Origin: an uncultured Muribaculum sp. | Lineage (GTDB): Bacteria; Bacteroidota; Bacteroidia; Bacteroidales; Muribaculaceae | Assembly (NCBI GenBank): GCA_947573015.1 | Contig: CANPDS010000081.1 | Span: 1-9,184 of the forward strand | Direction of reading: 5' to 3' | Length of the DNA stretch: 9,184 nt | Shown: positions 1 through 6,364 of the stretch, in pieces | Layout of the letters: each line of letters opens with the position of its first letter | Numbering within the stretch: the stretch's first letter is position 1 | Notes under the pieces: model-generated | What the model was told of the DNA's origin: nothing | The model's input: only the letters and a program-made list of their open reading frames with translations | Databases searched by the model: none | Made by a program: the position numbers and the translations under genes

Positions 1-176
1 GGCCTAAGCCGCTCAATCCAGCTCTAAAAAAGTCATTACTTTGTATCTAAAGATAGATTTCTAAGGTTAAGAAATAAATGATTGGTTTAATTGATTGGTT
101 AACAATATAATTGGTTTAAAAGAATAACTGCCAGAATTCAAGATACTCCCTGAAAACCACAACCTACTTCTAACGA

Positions 177-226
177 TTACAATGCAATAAGGCTATCCGA
201 TATCGGATAGCCTTATTGCATTGTAA
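177..226. repeat. Perfect 50-base palindrome (25-bp arms), possible bidirectional terminator
   Basis: The arms 177-201 and 202-226 are exact reverse complements, centred on GATATC, with no unpaired base over 50 nt. The strongest core is GGCTATCC/GGATAGCC (191-198 and 205-212). It is flanked by AATAA on one side and TTATT on the other, so either strand would give a hairpin followed by a weak U-rich stretch. This fits a bidirectional intrinsic terminator between a gene to the left and the minus-strand operon to the right, but neither side has a long U run. A dimeric-protein binding site or a dispersed palindromic repeat is also possible. The palindrome is seen directly; the role is inferred. 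Confidence 0.6.
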
Positions 227-356
227 CATATGTCTGCATGTCATCGAGACCTGGACACGCACCCCGGCGTGCGCATACAATGCGATTATTATACAGCTTA
301 TGATTTATAATTTAGCAGAATAGCTACTTCTTTATCGGTAGATAATGATCAATACG

Positions 357-399
357 AAAAAAAGCGGGATATTGCCAGAATATTCTGGCAATATCCCGC
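357..399 (-). terminator. Intrinsic terminator of the lipoprotein-DUF5723 operon
   Basis: Bases 364-381 and 382-399 form a perfect 36-nt palindrome with a GC-rich base (GCGGG/CCCGC). Read on the minus strand, it is followed immediately by seven T (the A run at 357-363 on plus). A strong stem with a U run is the classical Rho-independent terminator. It lies about 55 bases beyond the DUF5723 stop codon in the direction of transcription and there is no other gene in between, so it most likely ends that operon's mRNA. Confidence 0.88.
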
Positions 400-453
400 G
401 CATGATTAGATTGTAACAATCCTTATATTTGCGGATATCTTACGCTACGGTAA

Positions 454-1896
454 TCAACCGCGCTTGCGCTTGCCGAAAGTAAAGTTGATACCAAACTGGA
501 TGTTGGCATTGACATTGCCGACGGGAATATACTGCTCGGTAACTTTATAGAACTGATAGTCGCTTCCAATAAAGATATTGAATCCTGCTGGATGGAAATT
601 AATGATCCATCCAAGCGAACTGCCGAACGATGAGAGTGCATAATTGGCAGAAAGGTCAAACCATCCGCATGGAATAAGGTTGGCAGATACGCGTCCCTCG
701 GTCCAGGAGTATATACCATCGATACGCTGAGTGAGAAGCAGACCTCCCACAAGACCTTTCCATACCGGAAGAGTATAGGCAGCGCCAAGGCTGATAGTAG
801 TACCGAGACCTGATGTGCGCGACGCTCCGCTTTCGGTACGGCGGAAGTTGGTGCAGTCCTCAAGGTCATCGCCTATATTCTCAAACTGATTGCCAAGTTT
901 GTTTTCTTCATAGTTGGGATCGGACGAATCGACGCTGATATCCTTGAATCCCTCGAAGCTCCATACGGTGTTTGGAGTCTCACCCTTTATCACATTGTTC
1001 CATGTCATCATGCCGAGATCGAGCACAGCGGCACTGAGTTCGAGTTCGGGAAGGAGCTGATATGTGGCACCGAAGTCAAATCCAAGACCAAAACCCGACA
1101 GTCCAAACTTGTCATAGTCGAGTTCGCCCCAATCAATCATATTGGCATCAGGAGAATTGGCCGGTTCCTTGCCCAGCTCATACTTGGTGGGCACACGCAG
1201 ACCTTTGCCGGCTGCCACCGACATCTCTCCCTGAGCTTTCACCTGCCATATCTGATCGGAAAGGGTGATATCCATATCACTGATACGGGCATTGATATTG
1301 GCACCTCCGAGCAATACCTTAACCTTAGCTCCAACGCGCAGATCCTTGGTGATACGGCGACTGTGGCCGAGAGCTACCTCACCTACGACATTGGCATTAA
1401 CACCAAGATCCTTAAAGTTGTAGTGAGTAGACGCACCAGTCATACCTCGCTTCATGAACGCGAACATATCTTTAGGAATGACAACCGATGCATTCTCGCG
1501 CACACTTAAGCTGATGGTGTTGTAACCTCCGAACCCACGGAATCCGAGCGAGAATAGATTCACGCTCATGCTTTCGGTGAAATGGTTCTTATCCTTCAGT
1601 TTGCCGAGAAACTCTTCAGTGCCGACCGTGGGACTCATGAAAGTGGTGAGTTGGCCACCACCAATCGGATAAAGGAATGTGCTCAGACCGATATTGCTAT
1701 TGAGTCCAACGTTGAGACCACCTATGGCAGGAAGAGCCACGTAGCCACGCTCTGGAGCCAGGGCCGGGTTGAGTTCATGGCGGAAATTATAGCCGGGCAA
1801 GAAGTAGGCCGAACGAAGAGCCTCCTGCGCAGTGGCTGTCATAGCAGCCATTCCAAAGGTAGCGGCTGCCAGCGCTACATATATTTTATGCTTCAT
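454..1896 (-). CDS. DUF5723 family protein, predicted outer-membrane beta-barrel
   Basis: This is a 480-residue exported protein. Residues 1-23 form a signal peptide: a basic start (MKHK), a hydrophobic Ala-rich core, and an ATA cleavage motif at 21-23. The mature protein opens with the pattern I associate with Bacteroidota DUF5723 proteins: an NPALAP motif (43-48) followed by Gly-rich segments (LPAIGGLNVGLNSN, then a FLYP motif near 74-77). The rest alternates polar and hydrophobic residues with many Gly and aromatic residues, as expected of an outer-membrane barrel, and ends with an aromatic strand (FGINFTFG) plus a basic tail. A more polar stretch at about 315-360 could be a long loop. The family is of unknown function; some resemblance to PorV/FadL-like barrels is an inference. 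The start ATG has no Shine-Dalgarno sequence, as is usual in Bacteroidota. The gene begins 30 bases after the lipoprotein stop, so the two are probably co-transcribed. Length is normal for the family as I know it. Confidence 0.82.
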   Translation of the reverse strand: MKHKIYVALAAATFGMAAMTATAQEALRSAYFLPGYNFRHELNPALAPERGYVALPAIGGLNVGLNSNIGLSTFLYPIGGGQLTTFMSPTVGTEEFLGKLKDKNHFTESMSVNLFSLGFRGFGGYNTISLSVRENASVVIPKDMFAFMKRGMTGASTHYNFKDLGVNANVVGEVALGHSRRITKDLRVGAKVKVLLGGANINARISDMDITLSDQIWQVKAQGEMSVAAGKGLRVPTKYELGKEPANSPDANMIDWGELDYDKFGLSGFGLGFDFGATYQLLPELELSAAVLDLGMMTWNNVIKGETPNTVWSFEGFKDISVDSSDPNYEENKLGNQFENIGDDLEDCTNFRRTESGASRTSGLGTTISLGAAYTLPVWKGLVGGLLLTQRIDGIYSWTEGRVSANLIPCGWFDLSANYALSSFGSSLGWIINFHPAGFNIFIGSDYQFYKVTEQYIPVGNVNANIQFGINFTFGKRKRG

Positions 1897-1926
1897 TGCA
1901 ATGTTTTCGTTTTGGAGATGGTTGGA

Positions 1927-3714
1927 TTAGTCGTTAAGATCCATTGTGATACCACCGGCAATCGTAAGATTGAGTTTGGTGATTGTAAGCGACTGGCGCA
2001 CGTTGAGTGGCTCTCCGGCGATGGGAGAGTCGGCGGTGAAGCTATATTCGATACCGTCGAGACCTGCCAGCGAATTTACCTCGCTTACAATCTCTACTAC
2101 AAATGTACTTTCCGATGGATTGGCGAGTGTACCGGCAGCAATACCTCCGGAGACATTCACGCGTACCTCGCGCGAACGGATACCATTGGGATCATCCTTG
2201 AAGATGGCACGTGCATTGGGTGTCATAGACAGAGGAATAGTGTTGCTGGTCACTGCAGTGATGTTGATCTTCTTGAAGTTGTAATCATCAAGATCCTCAT
2301 CCCAACCCTCTTCGATATCGTTGTAAGTGAAGCTTAGGCCAGACCCGAAGGCCAGAGGAGCAAGCACCTCGTTGGCTGTAGTAAATGTGTAGTCGGGACC
2401 GAGCACAAACTCAACAGGCTGCTGCACCACCTTGGCCTGACAATCGCTCACCTCAATGCGGTCGGGAATGCGTGCGATCAGTTCGCTGAGATCCGAAACG
2501 GTAACATTTGATGTGATGTCGCTGCGGTTGCCATGGCCGGTACGCGACAGGCAGATCACGTTGTGGCCGGGACCTACGCGCACGCCACTGACATTGACGG
2601 TCTTAAGCACACCTTCTTCGTCCGACACGGCTGAGAGTCTAACGCTCACATCAACCGAAGCCTGAGAGGAATTATCGACAGTAAGGTAGACCTGCGGATT
2701 GGCGATATCGAGCCGCGAGCTTCCATCGTTGAGGAAGTCGGGTATATCGCTGATGGCAAATGAAGTATTATCAATATTGATCTTAGGATTGACAACGCCG
2801 GTGACGCTGGTGATTGAAGCGGATGAGATGGCAAACGAAGTATTGATGCCCACATTCACACTGCTTCCCGATATGGTGGTCGGCGCCACATCGATGCGAC
2901 CGGTAGTGGTGATATTGCCGTCGTAATTAAATGTATTGTTTTTAAGGCCCTGTCCTGAAGCAAGTTTGGTGCAGTCGAGTCCGGTGATACGCAGAGTGAG
3001 ATCAAGTTCGCTCACACGAGTGTCGGCAGTGAACACAAGATCGCTGCCGCGGAACTCACAGTTGCCGTTGCCGGAAACGATCTCAAGCGAAAGAGCCGGA
3101 TCAAACGATACGGTGAAGCCTTGCTTAATGGTTGCAGTCGGGCGTGTGCCATTGATGTCGCACCAGAGTTTGAACTCGCCATTGACAGCCATGCCCACCT
3201 TGTCGAGACTCACGAGATCGGGATTGACATTGGTCTGGCTCATGTGAATGGTATTGACTATCTTGTCAACATTCTGCTCGGTGGCCGATGTCTGGCCACT
3301 GCCGCCGATGATAAGTCCAAGAGCCGGAAGCTGTGTGCCGGATGGCAGACCAGAGAACGAAACATTAAGATTCTGTGTGGCTCCGGGCGCGGAGAGATTG
3401 GTGATATTGACTACCGGAATCGAGAATACAGAGTGACTGCCGGTACCGCTCTGCACAAGTACATAATCGCCCTGCGCAAGACCGTAAAGTTCTCCGTCGG
3501 GACTTATAGAACTGCTCCCATCCTCCGGAAGATTCATAATCTTTTTCATCGTATAGGGAGCGACACTACTCGTCGGGAGAGTAATCTCTCCTCCTACCTC
3601 CACTACAAGGTCAATATCTTTCGACAGGTCATAGTCATGGTCGATACAACCCTCCATACCCATCATAGCTCCAATAGCCATCAAGCTATAGAGACCTCTG
3701 TGATAATGATTCAT
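1927..3714 (-). CDS. Putative surface or periplasmic lipoprotein of unknown function
   Basis: This is a 595-residue protein I cannot assign to a named family. Its N-terminus is a lipoprotein signal: a short basic start, a hydrophobic stretch at 8-20 (rich in Met, Ala, Gly and Leu) and a relaxed lipobox with the lipidated cysteine at 23 (MEGC). The residues after it, IDHDYDLSKDID, are strongly acidic. In Bacteroidota an acidic stretch after the lipid cysteine can act as a surface-export signal, so surface exposure is plausible but not shown. The remainder is rich in Ser, Thr, Asn, Val and Ile and looks like all-beta, Ig-like or adhesin-like modules. An NTSFAIS motif occurs twice (291-297 and 316-322), hinting at internal duplication. 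An acidic stretch (DIEEGWDEDLDD) lies near 466-477. I see no catalytic motif. It is the first gene of a two-gene unit with the downstream DUF5723 barrel, suggesting the two work together at the outer membrane. The ATG chosen gives the complete lipoprotein signal. Confidence 0.75.
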   Translation of the reverse strand: MNHYHRGLYSLMAIGAMMGMEGCIDHDYDLSKDIDLVVEVGGEITLPTSSVAPYTMKKIMNLPEDGSSSISPDGELYGLAQGDYVLVQSGTGSHSVFSIPVVNITNLSAPGATQNLNVSFSGLPSGTQLPALGLIIGGSGQTSATEQNVDKIVNTIHMSQTNVNPDLVSLDKVGMAVNGEFKLWCDINGTRPTATIKQGFTVSFDPALSLEIVSGNGNCEFRGSDLVFTADTRVSELDLTLRITGLDCTKLASGQGLKNNTFNYDGNITTTGRIDVAPTTISGSSVNVGINTSFAISSASITSVTGVVNPKINIDNTSFAISDIPDFLNDGSSRLDIANPQVYLTVDNSSQASVDVSVRLSAVSDEEGVLKTVNVSGVRVGPGHNVICLSRTGHGNRSDITSNVTVSDLSELIARIPDRIEVSDCQAKVVQQPVEFVLGPDYTFTTANEVLAPLAFGSGLSFTYNDIEEGWDEDLDDYNFKKINITAVTSNTIPLSMTPNARAIFKDDPNGIRSREVRVNVSGGIAAGTLANPSESTFVVEIVSEVNSLAGLDGIEYSFTADSPIAGEPLNVRQSLTITKLNLTIAGGITMDLND

Positions 3715-3752
3715 TATTGGTTTAATTTATATTAAAATATCAAAATATTTTG

Positions 3753-3760
3753 CAAATATA
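3753..3760 (-). promoter_or_regulatory. Candidate Bacteroidota -7 promoter element for the lipoprotein operon
   Basis: Read on the minus strand the octamer is TATATTTG, an exact match to the Bacteroidota -7 consensus TAnnTTTG. It would place the transcription start near 3747 and leave a leader of about 33 bases before the lipoprotein ATG. No TTTG is seen at the usual -33 spacing, so support is partial. A second identical TATATTTG lies at 3841-3848, just beyond the GH31 terminator, and would give a leader of about 125 bases. It is the alternative and also lacks a -33 partner. Confidence 0.35.
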
Positions 3761-3802
3761 ATACATTTCCACCAATCCTCCGGCATATCATGCGCATTTC
3801 CT

Positions 3803-3839
3803 ACATGAATCGCATGTTAATTAACACACCTGAATCGCA
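3803..3839. repeat. Pair of 12-base direct repeats upstream of the lipoprotein operon
   Basis: The sequence ACnTGAATCGCA occurs at 3803-3814 and 3828-3839 with one difference (A or C at the third base). The copies are 25 bases apart start to start, about two and a half helical turns. The perfect palindrome GTTAATTAAC (3816-3825) lies between them. The copies lie roughly 50-85 bases upstream of the -7 element at 3753-3760, a position suitable for an activator. Binding of a regulator is inference; two copies could also be chance. Confidence 0.35.
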
Positions 3840-3859
3840 CCAAATATACCGCAAGGTTG

Positions 3860-3893
3860 AAAAAATATGGCGCCCATCAACGGGGCGCCATAT
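3860..3893 (-). terminator. Intrinsic terminator of the GH31 gene
   Basis: Bases 3865-3875 (ATATGGCGCCC) and 3883-3893 (GGGCGCCATAT) are perfect reverse complements around a seven-base loop. On the minus strand the stem is followed by a run of T, the six A at 3860-3865 on plus. It begins 25 bases past the GH31 stop codon. The symmetric AT-rich base of the stem adds little, but the GGCGCCC core is strong. Confidence 0.88.
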
Positions 3894-3918
3894 CTATGTT
3901 ATAAGTGTCTGGTCTAAT

Positions 3919-6261
3919 TTATAGCTTCACTGTTCGTGCTTTACCGGAGTAGCTTACATTGACACCTGCTGGCTGGGCACTGTCGCCGACGGCACTACCT
4001 TCACCCATCAGTACCACCCGGAACTTGCGGTTCTTGAGCATTCCGGGGAATTGTCCTTCACGATCGGCGATTGTCAGTGTGCGGTCTGCATCGCTCCACT
4101 TCATATTGATCACCGTGCGCTCACCTTTCTCATAATCATAGCTGTCGCCAGCATCTTCATAAAGTGCAAACTCACCGTCGGCACCTGGATATACACGTAT
4201 CTCAAGATCCTTCCACGGCTTTTCGCCGGAGTACTGCACTTCGGGTCCCCAAGGCACTATGCTTCCGGCACGTACATAAAGCGGAATCTCGTTGTAGGCG
4301 GCCGCGGTGTTGACACTCTGCCCTCCGGAGTGGCGTGTATTGGTCCAAAAGTTCCACCAATCAGCACCTTCAGGTAGATATACCTTACGCTCGCGTGCCT
4401 TGTACTCTGTGACAGGAGCTACGAGGAAACTTTTTCCGTACATATATTGATCGCTGGTGGCGACAGCGCGACGATCGGCGGCGAAATCCATGTAAAGCGG
4501 ACGTATGAATCCACCGGCATTGGATGTCACCTGCCATGCAGTGGCATAATTGTATGGCAGCATGCGGTAACGTAGCTTGATCATGCGTTCCTGAGCATCG
4601 AAGGTAGGAGTGCCACGGTCGCCCCACAGGAATATCTCACGTGGAATACCTGTGCCATGGCTGCGCATCATGGCACAGAATGTGCCGAACTGCATCCAAC
4701 GGGTATATAGTTCCTGCCATTCAGGATTGGAGAAGCCACCGTTGTCTCTCCATCGGCCACCCCAAAAACCACCAATATCACTATTCCAATATGGAATGCC
4801 CATCGATGCATAGTTGAGGGCTGCGGGAATCTGGTCGCGCAGCACCTCCCAACGCGATTCGATATCACCACTCCATGTGTTGGCTCCATAACGCTGCTGT
4901 CCGACGAAACCAGAGCGTGTGAGCGTCATCACACGCTTGCGGTCGCTCTTCTCACGCTGATTCTCATATATGCCCTTGTTCTGCATAAGTGAGAATGCAT
5001 TTTTTACTGACTGATATGCACCGGCAGCGGTAGGCACTTCATAATCGCGAGCCTTGCGGTCGATATGGTCGGGTTCGGTAGAGTCGAGCCACCAGCCATC
5101 GTTATTAACCACTGAGTAGACACCTTTATCAAGACTTTCCCAGAACATGCGGCGTCCGTCATCGCTATATGCATCATAAGGCTTGGCACCACTGCCACCC
5201 GGGAAAGTGTAGAAATCTATTATATGTCCTTTCTCCTCCATCTTGCGATAGGGTTCGGAAGCGGCACCGAATCCAGGCCATGTGACTATAAGCAACCGAC
5301 CATTCATATCATGTATATCCTTGCCTAATTTCTCAGGAGCAGGGAAACGCTCCGGGTCGAAACAGTGACCGTTCCAGAGACTGTCGGTGCCGTTGATCTG
5401 CGGCCAATAACGCCAGTCCTGTATGATCACATCGATAGGGACCTTTAGATCGCGGAATTTCTTGAATGTGGCGACTACCTCGTCCTGCGTAATATATCGC
5501 TCACGGCTCTGGAAGAATCCATAGGCCCAGAGAGGCAACATGGGAGCTTGTCCGGTGAGATCGCGCAGTCCGGCAATCACACCGGATGGTGTGCCGTCAT
5601 CATAAATAAAATAATAGTCCGACTTGTTACCGATACCCTCAAGGGAGAGGTCCTGAGGATTATCCTTGAAATCGCTTATCGAATAGTTGTCCCAATACAC
5701 ACCATATCCCTTAGTGGGCGATACGAACATCGGGGAGTAAGTGAACATATTCTCATTCTGGAGATGATAGCTCGTGCCGCGACGATCCCACTTTCCGTCG
5801 CCAACCTGCCCTATGCCGAATATAGGCTCATCTTTGTCGAGTAGGAACGACTGTCGCACAGTATGGTTGGCTTTTTGCCCATCCCATTTCGGAGTGAAAC
5901 TCGTGCCATAATCCTTATCCTTAAGGAGATGTTGGCCACCGACGCTATAGAAATCCACAGCACCGCTCTCTCGATCGACAACGACGCGCAGATTGCCGGC
6001 AGTGAGAGTGGTCTTGTTGCCCACACTCGATCTATCCACATTTAACCCTTCGGAAGTTTTTACAACCACAAAGTCTGGCTCACCAGAAGCATCAGTACCG
6101 ACAGGAGTCTTCATGACACGCACAATCTGAGGCGACATGAACGTCACCTCATAGTTCATACCCTGCGTAGTAAGAGAGAGGTCGGCACCGAACATGGTAG
6201 CCGGCAGCATCGCAGAAAGAAAAATAAAGCCGATGCCTTTTTTAATAATCGTTTCGTTCAT
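3919..6261 (-). CDS. Exported glycoside hydrolase family 31 (alpha-xylosidase/alpha-glucosidase type)
   Basis: This 780-residue enzyme of the GH31 retaining alpha-glycosidase family removes terminal alpha-linked sugars. Residues 1-25 form a signal peptide (basic KK at 7-8, hydrophobic core, cleavage near MFGA/D), so it acts in the periplasm or outside the cell. Domain order is an N-terminal beta-sandwich (about 27-240), a catalytic TIM barrel starting near PLWAYGFFQSRERY (243-256), beta-sandwich domains (about 585-680) and a C-terminal DUF5110-like domain (about 685-750). The predicted nucleophile is Asp393 in WWLDSTEP and the predicted acid/base is Asp466 in WSGD; QDW (281-283) and the MRSHG histidine (His534) are further active-site signatures. 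All key residues are present and the length is normal. The QSRERY and WWLDSTEP variants lean towards alpha-xylosidase-like members, but alpha-glucosidase or transglycosylase activity cannot be excluded. There is no SusC/SusD pair in view, so it is not part of a visible polysaccharide utilisation locus. The leader lacks a Shine-Dalgarno sequence. Confidence 0.9.
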   Translation of the reverse strand: MNETIIKKGIGFIFLSAMLPATMFGADLSLTTQGMNYEVTFMSPQIVRVMKTPVGTDASGEPDFVVVKTSEGLNVDRSSVGNKTTLTAGNLRVVVDRESGAVDFYSVGGQHLLKDKDYGTSFTPKWDGQKANHTVRQSFLLDKDEPIFGIGQVGDGKWDRRGTSYHLQNENMFTYSPMFVSPTKGYGVYWDNYSISDFKDNPQDLSLEGIGNKSDYYFIYDDGTPSGVIAGLRDLTGQAPMLPLWAYGFFQSRERYITQDEVVATFKKFRDLKVPIDVIIQDWRYWPQINGTDSLWNGHCFDPERFPAPEKLGKDIHDMNGRLLIVTWPGFGAASEPYRKMEEKGHIIDFYTFPGGSGAKPYDAYSDDGRRMFWESLDKGVYSVVNNDGWWLDSTEPDHIDRKARDYEVPTAAGAYQSVKNAFSLMQNKGIYENQREKSDRKRVMTLTRSGFVGQQRYGANTWSGDIESRWEVLRDQIPAALNYASMGIPYWNSDIGGFWGGRWRDNGGFSNPEWQELYTRWMQFGTFCAMMRSHGTGIPREIFLWGDRGTPTFDAQERMIKLRYRMLPYNYATAWQVTSNAGGFIRPLYMDFAADRRAVATSDQYMYGKSFLVAPVTEYKARERKVYLPEGADWWNFWTNTRHSGGQSVNTAAAYNEIPLYVRAGSIVPWGPEVQYSGEKPWKDLEIRVYPGADGEFALYEDAGDSYDYEKGERTVINMKWSDADRTLTIADREGQFPGMLKNRKFRVVLMGEGSAVGDSAQPAGVNVSYSGKARTVKL

Positions 6262-6289
6262 AACAAATTAGAAAATATTAAAAACAAAT

Positions 6290-6342
6290 TACCCCCCCCC
6301 ATTAACATACTGAAGTCCAGCATATTAACATAGGGAGGGGTA
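6290..6342 (-). terminator. Long wobble-paired hairpin after nuoN: terminator or GH31 leader structure
   Basis: Bases 6290-6312 pair with 6318-6342 around a five-base loop (6313-6317), with a small bulge at 6330-6331. Five positions (6296/6336, 6300/6332, 6301/6329, 6306/6324, 6309/6321) are A-C mismatches in plus-strand RNA but G-U pairs in minus-strand RNA, so the fold favours the transcript leaving nuoN. The outer stem is GC-rich (C9 against GGGAGGGG on plus). On the minus strand a T-rich but interrupted tract follows (AATTTGTTTTTAATATTTT). It starts 22 bases after the nuoN stop codon and ends about 28 bases before the GH31 ATG. It most likely terminates the nuo operon; partial read-through or attenuation into GH31 is possible. 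Confidence 0.6.
6292..6300. repeat. Homopolymer C9 (G9 on the coding strand) upstream of GH31
   Basis: Nine consecutive C lie 31-39 bases upstream of the GH31 start codon and form one arm of the outer stem of the hairpin at 6290-6342. Poly-G/C tracts of this length are prone to slipped-strand length change. Here a change would alter the stem rather than a reading frame. Confidence 0.7.
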
Positions 6343-6364
6343 GTTTTATTTCAGAGAATTATCG

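Larger units (their letters stand above)
1..453. other. Intergenic region left of the DUF5723 gene, no gene recognised
   Basis: I find no convincing coding sequence here on either strand. A plus-strand frame from base 1 reads eight codons (GLSRSIQL) to a stop at 25-27. This could be the tail of a plus-strand gene entering from the left, but eight codons cannot show that. The minus-strand ATG at 34-36 opens a frame of only seven codons. Bases 60-120 are A/T-rich and carry three copies or near copies of ATTGGTTTAA (starting at 81, 94 and 110). The region holds two perfect palindromes, at 177-226 and 364-399, listed separately. A 5-bp stem, CACGC/GCGTG with a six-base loop (256-271), lies between them and is too weak to interpret. 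Confidence 0.6.

Noticed and set aside
1..27. Possible tail of a plus-strand gene (GLSRSIQL then stop)
   Set aside because: Eight codons to a stop occur readily by chance, and other frames stop nearby too. Sequence to the left would be needed.
81..119. Three ATTGGTTTAA-like direct repeats, with a fourth copy at 3716-3725
   Set aside because: The copies are short, A/T-rich, unevenly spaced (13 and 16 bases) and partly imperfect, so chance in A/T-rich spacer DNA is sufficient. They do not form a CRISPR or iteron array.
220..418. The nonamer ATTGTAACA at 220-228 and again at 410-418, each near a palindrome
   Set aside because: A single short A/T-rich repeat is too weak to support a shared element.
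1582..2337. Open plus-strand frame of 251 codons
   Set aside because: It runs antisense across the end of the lipoprotein gene and the start of the DUF5723 gene, both of which have clear export signals and sensible composition. Its translation shows no recognisable domain.
3121..3735. Open plus-strand frame of 204 codons opposite the lipoprotein signal peptide
   Set aside because: It is the mirror of the lipoprotein gene. It has no signal, motif or promoter of its own, and its end simply runs into the A/T-rich spacer.
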